38,132 bases of DNA from Frankia canadensis (lineage in GTDB: Bacteria; Actinomycetota; Actinomycetes; Frankiales; Frankiaceae), in assembly GCF_900197875.1 (NCBI RefSeq), contig NZ_FZMO01000357.1, positions 1 through 38,132 of the forward strand, read 5' to 3'. Shown piece by piece: positions 7,949 to 13,698 of the stretch. The notes beneath the pieces were generated by a model. It was not told where the DNA came from, did not search any database, and worked only from the letters and a program-made list of their open reading frames with translations. The position numbers were made by a program, and so were the translations under genes. Within the stretch, counting starts at the first letter, position 1, and each line of letters starts with the position of its first letter.

Positions 7949-8845
7949 TCAGGGGGTCGTGGCCGCCGGCACCTCCGGCACCGCGGTGGTCTGCGACTCG
8001 GCGGCCTGCGGACGCAGGTCCTCGAGGGAGAGCTGGTGTGTCGGCGGCTCGGGGAGCACGAGCCGGGAGGTCACCGTCAGATCGGCCGCCACGTGCAGCA
8101 GTTCACCGCTGTCCATGAGCCGCCAGCGGGGGTCCTCGTCCATCCGCTCGCTCTCCACCACCACGGCCGGCAGATCAAGCAGGTCGAGGGACCGTACCCG
8201 GATCTCGCTGAACGGGCTGGCGTGGTCGAGATGGCGCGCGTTGCGCCCGCCCGCGTCACGGCGCAGCACGTACAGGCTGTTCGTGTCCGGATACCGCAGC
8301 GCCCACAGCTCACGGCCGGTGATGAGGATCATGTTGATGGAGTAGAGCGGCAGGTTGCCCGCGACCCACCGGGCCGCGGCCGTGATCCCCGCGCCGACGT
8401 CCCCGCCACGGGCGGCGATCTCGCGGCTGACCAGCGCGAAGAACCGCTCGGAGTCGGTGTCGCCGAACACGTCGGAGCAGGCCGGGCCGAGCTCCGCGTC
8501 CAGGGTGCCCAGACCCTCGATCACGCCGTTGTGGGCGAAGATCCGACCGTTCCGGACAAAGGGATGGGTGTTGGCGTCGACGGCCCGCCCGGTCGAGGCA
8601 TGCCGGACATGCGCCACGAAGGTCGACGACACCACCTCCTGGGACTCCCGGGCGAAGGCGGTGTCGGCCCGGCTGCGGATCGCCTGCCTGACCACGTGCG
8701 GGACGCCGTTGACGTCGAAGGCGCCGAGTCCCGCGCCGTCCGGCGTGCGCCGCTGCGCCGCCCGGGGACTGTCCGGCGCGTCGAGCAGCCAGAACGTGGC
8801 CTGGACGCGCGCCGGCCCACTGCTCATCGCGAACAGGTGACACAT
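7949..8845 (-). CDS. Class II glutamine amidotransferase (YafJ-like)
   Basis: A 298-residue Ntn-type glutaminase domain protein. It begins MCHLFAM, so removal of Met exposes Cys2, the catalytic nucleophile. Further family marks are FVAHVRHASTG (Arg and His of the glutamine pocket), NTHPFVRNGRIFAHNGVIEG (Asn and Gly of the oxyanion hole) and GDTDSERFFALV. ATG 8845 is set by the required N-terminal Cys and by GGGAGG eight bases upstream. The domain hydrolyses glutamine and normally passes ammonia to a synthase domain, but none is fused here. The C-terminal 90 residues are a family-specific extension. It resembles YafJ and EgtC-type proteins; no ergothioneine genes are nearby, so EgtC is not supported. 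Confidence 0.85.
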   Translation of the reverse strand: MCHLFAMSSGPARVQATFWLLDAPDSPRAAQRRTPDGAGLGAFDVNGVPHVVRQAIRSRADTAFARESQEVVSSTFVAHVRHASTGRAVDANTHPFVRNGRIFAHNGVIEGLGTLDAELGPACSDVFGDTDSERFFALVSREIAARGGDVGAGITAAARWVAGNLPLYSINMILITGRELWALRYPDTNSLYVLRRDAGGRNARHLDHASPFSEIRVRSLDLLDLPAVVVESERMDEDPRWRLMDSGELLHVAADLTVTSRLVLPEPPTHQLSLEDLRPQAAESQTTAVPEVPAATTP

Positions 8846-8895
8846 GGACGCCCTCCCTGACGATGTTGACGGATCCGTCGCCCGACCCGACAGGA

Positions 8896-8912
8896 GGTTA
8901 CGTTCCGTAACC
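8896..8912. promoter_or_regulatory. 17-bp inverted repeat upstream of the amidotransferase gene
   Basis: GGTTACG-TTC-CGTAACC is a perfect inverted repeat with 7-bp arms, centred about 60 bases upstream of the start at 8845. The size and CG-AT composition resemble operators of TetR-type repressors, but no such regulator is encoded close by. Confidence 0.45.
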
Positions 8913-9883
8913 AGCCTGGCCTGCTCCGACCGGCCGCCCGGCCGCCCGGGCTCGACGCGGACGTTCCGTTCCGTCGCCCTGTTCCCGCCGAACTGTCGGC
9001 TACTCCCGCTCGGCCCGACATTTCTGGACAACGGCCCGGACCGACCCGGCGTCCAGACCGACTCTTCCCTTTCGTAATGTTTACCTGTTCACTCCGCCGG
9101 ACACGATCACCACCATCGCGCCGCGAGTAGGTGCCGCAGCCTGCCCCCGCCCGTTCGGGCCAGGACGCGATGACCACCCGATGATGGCCTGATCCGGCTA
9201 ACCCGGCCGAAATGTATGTTATCCGGACGTAATACTCCAAACCAGGTTCCCCTCCGCCATCACTGCACATCCCAACGGGACCCGGCCGTGGAGCAACGGA
9301 GGCGATCGGGGCCAGAACGGGCACCCACGGGCCGACAGCCGACAGGCGTCCAGAAGCTGAACATCGCAGACTCGATCGGGCCGTTCTTCACAAAACGGCG
9401 TTCGCGTTTCCTTAAGATTTGCCAGAGCGGTCGTGGGGACGGGTAACGTATCCCCACCATTACCCCCACATGTCGGCGATCGGGCGGTGGAACGGAGACG
9501 CGTGACTACTCCGACAGCGCGGTCCGCCGGCTTCCGAGGCCGCGAACTCCGGCGGTCCGGTTCGGCCGGTGTCTGCGGGGGCGTAGCGGTGCGTCACGTT
9601 CGGGTGGGCGGTTCGTCCGGCCATGACCGTCATACGGTCGCTCTCCGCATCAGGGCTGTTCCCACAGGTTGTCACTCCGTCGGCGTACCGTCCCGACGGA
9701 CGACGCCCTCGCGGCGACGGTCCGTGAGCGCGGTCATGACCGTGAGGACGGCAGGCGGGCAGGAAAGGCACACAGGCTCGGCGCGCGGCACCGGACAGGC
9801 GGCCGCGGGGCGAGTCGGCGGGAGACGACAGGAGTGCCTTGGATGAGGTTTCACGACCAGGCACACGGGGGCCGGAGTCTCTG
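8913..9883. other. Gene-free region of about 1 kb
   Basis: No reading frame in this stretch has a protein-like composition or a ribosome site that I trust. Base composition is visibly less GC-rich from about 9060 to 9480. It separates divergently transcribed genes and must hold the glycosyltransferase promoter. The only structures seen are GTAA-TGT-TTAC at 9074-9084 and a hairpin at 9433-9457. Confidence 0.6.
9433..9457. other. Inverted repeat in the gene-free region
   Basis: GTGGGGA (9433-9439) and TCCCCAC (9451-9457) are perfect 7-bp arms around an 11-base loop. It could be a protein site or an RNA hairpin. It lies far from both flanking gene starts (about 430 and 590 bases). Confidence 0.4.
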
Positions 9884-11365
9884 ATGGTGGATTCGATGCG
9901 ATCACTACACGCTCTGTGCATCGTGTTCCTCTGCGAGCAGTTTCCACCGGTGGTCTGGGACGGCGCGGGCAGCTACACCGCGACGCTCGCCATCGCGCTG
10001 GCGAAGCTCGGCCACGAGGTGCACGTGGTCTGCGCACAGGGTCACAAGGTCGTCGACTCGGTGCAGGACGGCGTACACGTCCACCGGCGCCCGCTGCTGC
10101 GGGTCCCGGTCAGCCGTGGGCTCGGGCCGGTGGGCACCCGCCTGCGCGGGCCGCTGTACCCACGGGATTCGATCAGTCTGCGGGCGAGCCTGCCGCTGTC
10201 ATACACGTTCTGGATGCGCCGGCTGAACCTGCGCCCGGACGTCATCGAGACGCAGGACGGCGAGACACGCGGCCTCATCCAGGCCGTGTCGCACTCGCGG
10301 CCGCTCGCCATCCATCTGCACTGCCCGACGATGCTCACCGTCCGGCTGGCCGGCGCGCCGATCGGCCCGAAGGGCCGGCTCGCCGACCGTCTGGACCGCA
10401 TGTCCGCCGACCTGGCGGATGTGGTGACCTCGCCGTCGCAGCTGCTCGTCGACACGCTGCGGGAACGCGGCTGGCTCGACGGACGGGCCGTCGAGGTCAT
10501 CCCCAACCCGTTCGACGCGGTGCCGTGGCTCACCGTTCCCGACGTCTCCGGCACGACGCCGACCGTCGCCGCGATCGGCCGCCTGGAGGCCTACAAGGGC
10601 GTCGACGTGCTGCTCGACGCGTCGGCCCGGCTGCGCGCCGCCGGCGTCGAGCACCGGCTCGTGCTCGCCGGCCGTCCCGCCGGACTGATCAACGGGATGG
10701 CGGCCGGTACCTGGCTCGACCGCCGGGTCCGCGAACTCGGGCTCGACGTGGAGTTCACCGGCCACCTCTCCGGCGACCAGATCCGCGAGGTCTACCGCCG
10801 GGCCCGGGTCGTCGCGGTGCCGAGCCGCTTCGAGAGCTTCTCCATCGCGGCCGCCGAGGCGATGGCGGCCGGCCGGCCGGTGGTCACCACGACCCGCACC
10901 GGCGTGGCGCCGTTCGTCGAGCGCTGGGGCGCCGGCGCCGCGGTCCCGCCCGGGGACCCGGAGGCGCTGGCCGCCGCGCTCGCGCCGTACCTGCTCGATC
11001 CCGCCCGCGCTGCCGTCGTGGGCGCGCAGGGTCGCACCGGGGTGCGGGAGATCGACCCGATGACGATCGCCCGCCGCAAGGAGGACGCCTACCGGCGCGC
11101 CATCGTCCAGTTCGAGCAGGTCGGCGTCCGCCGGCGCGGGCGCTGGCGCGGTGTCCAGCCGCTGGCCCTGCCCGCGGCGGCGTCGCCGGGCAATGTGGCT
11201 GGGCCGGACGGCGCCACGGCGGCGGACCCGCAGGCGCCCGTCTCCCCCAGGTCCGGCCCGGCCGCGATCGTCGTGCCGACCACCACGCCGAACCTTCTTG
11301 CCGCCTCGGAGGCGGCCAGCCCCGCGGGCCCCGCGCCGCGCGGCGAGCAGCGGCGAACCGGCTGA
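9884..11365 (+). CDS. Glycosyltransferase family 4 protein
   Basis: A 493-residue cytoplasmic GT-B fold enzyme. The N-terminal Rossmann half carries PPVVWDGAGSYTATLAIALA and GHEVHVVCAQG. The C-terminal half carries AAIGRLEAYKGVDVLLDASA, a donor-site stretch FESFSIAAAEAMAAGRPVVT, the E-x7-E motif of retaining GT4 enzymes, and PPGDPEALAAAL. It should transfer a sugar from a nucleotide sugar with retention; donor and acceptor are unknown. ATG 9884 is chosen because GGAG lies six bases upstream; an in-frame GTG/ATG start further up (9839) lacks this. After about residue 415 the protein ends in some 75 Pro/Ala-rich, apparently disordered residues, which is unusual for the family. It converges with the PIG-L gene. 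Confidence 0.88.
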   Translation: MVDSMRSLHALCIVFLCEQFPPVVWDGAGSYTATLAIALAKLGHEVHVVCAQGHKVVDSVQDGVHVHRRPLLRVPVSRGLGPVGTRLRGPLYPRDSISLRASLPLSYTFWMRRLNLRPDVIETQDGETRGLIQAVSHSRPLAIHLHCPTMLTVRLAGAPIGPKGRLADRLDRMSADLADVVTSPSQLLVDTLRERGWLDGRAVEVIPNPFDAVPWLTVPDVSGTTPTVAAIGRLEAYKGVDVLLDASARLRAAGVEHRLVLAGRPAGLINGMAAGTWLDRRVRELGLDVEFTGHLSGDQIREVYRRARVVAVPSRFESFSIAAAEAMAAGRPVVTTTRTGVAPFVERWGAGAAVPPGDPEALAAALAPYLLDPARAAVVGAQGRTGVREIDPMTIARRKEDAYRRAIVQFEQVGVRRRGRWRGVQPLALPAAASPGNVAGPDGATAADPQAPVSPRSGPAAIVVPTTTPNLLAASEAASPAGPAPRGEQRRTG

Positions 11366-11397
11366 CACCGAAATCGCCGATATCAGGCCCGCTCACG

Positions 11398-11447
11398 CCG
11401 GCGCAGCGGCTCTGACCGGGTAGCGTCGATCTACCCGCTGGCGCCGG
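11398..11447. terminator. Nested hairpin between convergent glycosyltransferase and PIG-L genes
   Basis: The inner arms CGGGTAG (11417-11423) and CTACCCG (11431-11437) are perfect with a 7-base loop. Outer arms CCGGCGC (11398-11404) and GCGCCGG (11441-11447), with AGCG/CGCT next to them, can form an alternative longer stem. Position at the meeting point of two genes supports a two-way terminator, though it overlaps the PIG-L stop codon. Confidence 0.5.
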
Positions 11448-12396
11448 GTCGTGCCCGGCGCTCGGTCGTCGCCCCGACCGGGCCGCTGGACCGCCACGGG
11501 CGGGGAAAGTCCAGGTGGCGAAGCGCGCCCGCCTGGACGTAGACCTCGTATCGACTCTGCAGGGTGGCCAGCAGCGGTCCCGTCACCGGAGTGCCGGCAT
11601 CCTCGCCGGCCGCGCCCCCGGCCGACGGAGCTCCGCCCGGATCACCGGCGCCGACCTGGGTCACGTGCTCGGCGAGCGCGCGGCGCTGCCGCGTTCGCAG
11701 CCCCCGGGCGTCGACGAGCAGGGGACGCGCGTCGCCCAGCCGGCGGAACGGCTCGACGAGCAGCCGGCTCACCGACCTGTCCCGCGTTCCGTAGCCGCGG
11801 GTCCAGGGCCAGTGCGTCCACAGCCAGACCGTGTACTCCAGCACCTGGCCGGCGAACCCGGTGGCCGCGACGGCCCGGCGCGCCGCCTCGTGCGTCGCGT
11901 CATGATCCGGATGGCCCTCGCAGGACGTGGGCACCAGGATCTGCGCGGGCCCGCGCGCCCGGATGATCTCGGACAGCCGGCCGGCGATGGCATCGAGATG
12001 CTCGCCGAGCTCGGAGTCGGGGAAGCCGAGGAAGAGCACGTCCGTCTCGCCGACGCCGAGCGCCGCGCACGCCCGCCGCGTCTCGCCCGCCCGCACCTCG
12101 ACCAGCTCGGCCGGCGGCAGCGTCACCGGCTCGGCCCTGGCACCGTCCGAGACGATCACGATGGTCACCGGCGTCCCGACGGCGCGCTTGCGCATCACCG
12201 CCACCGCGCAGCCCAGCGTCTCGTCGTCGGGATGCGGTGCCACCACCAGGCAGGACGACCGGGCCATGGCCGCGGTCAGGTCGGTGCCACGCCGGGTCCA
12301 GGCCCAGCGGAACGCCGAGCGGGCCAGCACCATCACCTCGGACTTCGCGGTCCGCGGATCGCGCCGCACCGACTGCCACGCCGTCGTCATCGTCAC
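11431..12396 (-). CDS. PIG-L (LmbE-like) family deacetylase
   Basis: A 321-residue zinc-dependent N-deacetylase of the PIG-L/LmbE/MshB family. The zinc and catalytic motif VVAPHPDDETLG (HPDD about 55-58) and the second metal motif GHPDHDATH are both intact. Family enzymes remove acetyl groups from N-acetylglucosamine linked to lipids, inositol or aglycones. A GTG at 12396 has GGAGG eight bases upstream; the frame is open to 12936, but only inside the neighbouring kinase gene. The last 60 residues are Gly/Ala/Pro-rich and poorly conserved-looking. It lies 142 bp downstream of the kinase gene on the same strand and faces a GT4 gene, suggesting surface glycan or glycolipid work. It is not clearly MshB, because the MshB-like N-terminus is missing. 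Confidence 0.87.
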   Translation of the reverse strand: MTMTTAWQSVRRDPRTAKSEVMVLARSAFRWAWTRRGTDLTAAMARSSCLVVAPHPDDETLGCAVAVMRKRAVGTPVTIVIVSDGARAEPVTLPPAELVEVRAGETRRACAALGVGETDVLFLGFPDSELGEHLDAIAGRLSEIIRARGPAQILVPTSCEGHPDHDATHEAARRAVAATGFAGQVLEYTVWLWTHWPWTRGYGTRDRSVSRLLVEPFRRLGDARPLLVDARGLRTRQRRALAEHVTQVGAGDPGGAPSAGGAAGEDAGTPVTGPLLATLQSRYEVYVQAGALRHLDFPRPWRSSGPVGATTERRARPGASG

Positions 12397-12538
12397 CGTG
12401 ACCGCCTCCCCTCGACAGCTCGGGACCCTAGCGTCCCGCGTCTGCCCGACCGTGTCCGACACCCGGCCGAAACGGATCCCCGCATGCCAATCCCGGAATT
12501 CGTGCTGCCTGGCCGCAACGCGCCCACCGCGTGCCCCT

Positions 12539-13546
12539 TCAGCATGCCCGGTGGGACAGCGCTCCCCGGCCCCGGCCCCGATCACCACGCGCGGTGACAT
12601 CACGCAGTTCACGCGCGGTGGGCAGGGCCTCGTACGCCCCCGGCCGTGCCACGGTGAGGGCCGCGGCGAGCAGCGCCGCACGGACCGCCTCGTCCGGCGG
12701 CTGGCCCGCGACCAGCCTCGCGGCGAACACCGCGGTGAACGCGTCGCCGGCGGCCGTGGTGTCCACGACCGCGGCGGGCGGCGCCGGATGATGGGTGCTC
12801 CGTTCGGCGGTGTGCAGGACGCATCCCCGGGCGCCGAGCGTGACGCAGACGGTCGGCACGCCGAGCCGGTCCGCGACCGCCGCGGCGAGCTGCAGGGCGG
12901 CGCCGGCCGCGGCCGGGTGCGCGCCGAGCAGGGCACGCGCCTCGGACTCGTTCGGCACGAGCACGTCGACCTGTTCCCAGGGCACCTCGTCGAGCAGGCC
13001 CGCGTCCCGTACGGTCGGCGCCGGGTCGACGATCACCCGGGCGTCGGCCTTCGCCGCCGCGGTCACGAGATCGGGCACCGCCCAGGGGAACTCGAACGTC
13101 ACCAGAGCCGCGTCGACGTGGCCGCCGCTCGCGCCGACGGCGCGGGCAAGGTCATGACCGGTGCCCGCGAGCTCATCCGGCACCCGCCAGACCACCGCTT
13201 TCTCGCCGTCACCCCGGGTGTGCACAACGCAGACCGGGGTCGGCGCACCCGGGCGCACCGCCATCGCGGACACCTCGACGCCCTCGGTGACCAGCACCGA
13301 CCGGATGGCCACGCCGACCGGGTCCCGCCCGACGGCCCCGACCGCGGCGACCTGGAGACCGAGCCGCGCCAGCGTGACGGCCTGGTTGAACGCCTTGCCC
13401 CCCGGCACCATCCGCATCGCGTCGGCCCGCAGGTACCGTCCCCAGGCCGGCAGATCCGCGGCCTCGATCAGACAGTCCAGCACGAACGCCCCCGCGACCA
13501 CGAAGCGTGGCGGGAGGTCGCCCTCTCCGACACGCTCGGTACTCAT
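12539..13546 (-). CDS. Carbohydrate kinase, PfkB/ribokinase family
   Basis: A 335-residue cytoplasmic sugar kinase. The glycine-rich substrate motif PGGKAFNQAVTLARLG (first PfkB signature, compare GGKGANQA in ribokinase) and the anion-hole and catalytic-base motif DTTAAGDAFTAVFAA (second signature, same DTTAAGD as E. coli ribokinase) are intact. Central markers include LVTFEFPWAV, VIVDPAPT and VPNESEARALLG. This combination is closest to ribokinase, although other pentoses or nucleosides could be used. ATG 13546 has a weak GGGGCGAG ribosome site; the frame is open to 13642. It is the first gene of a possible pair with the PIG-L deacetylase, with a 142-bp gap. Confidence 0.87.
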   Translation of the reverse strand: MSTERVGEGDLPPRFVVAGAFVLDCLIEAADLPAWGRYLRADAMRMVPGGKAFNQAVTLARLGLQVAAVGAVGRDPVGVAIRSVLVTEGVEVSAMAVRPGAPTPVCVVHTRGDGEKAVVWRVPDELAGTGHDLARAVGASGGHVDAALVTFEFPWAVPDLVTAAAKADARVIVDPAPTVRDAGLLDEVPWEQVDVLVPNESEARALLGAHPAAAGAALQLAAAVADRLGVPTVCVTLGARGCVLHTAERSTHHPAPPAAVVDTTAAGDAFTAVFAARLVAGQPPDEAVRAALLAAALTVARPGAYEALPTARELRDVTARGDRGRGRGALSHRAC

Positions 13547-13649
13547 CTCGCCCCGGGGCCGCTCCTCGATCGCGCATCCACCTCCGCCTGGCGCACCGTC
13601 ACCCGGTCGCTCCGCCCTTCGAGTACCGTCACCAATCCACACAAAGCCT

Positions 13650-13677
13650 CATATAAGGACCCGTCATCGGCGACCAA
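13650..13677 (-). promoter_or_regulatory. Possible promoter of the PfkB-family kinase gene
   Basis: On the minus strand TTGGTC (13677-13672) and TATATG (13655-13650) are separated by 16 bases. The AT-rich -10 stands out locally. Predicted transcription would start about 97 bases before the kinase start codon. Match to consensus is partial. Confidence 0.3.
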
Positions 13678-13698
13678 CCCGCTACGCACCCACCGTAG

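Noticed and set aside
7949-8845. EgtC of ergothioneine synthesis
   Set aside because: No egtB, egtD or egtE neighbours, and the start MCHLFAM fits general YafJ-like amidotransferases as well.
9433-9846. A possible 138-codon plus-strand gene in the 1-kb gap
   Set aside because: Arg/Gly/Ser/Thr-rich sequence with no ribosome site and no family pattern; treated as non-coding.
9884-12396. Mycothiol genes mshA and mshB
   Set aside because: The GT4 and PIG-L proteins lack the N-terminal patterns I associate with MshA and MshB and are convergent, so only family-level names are given.
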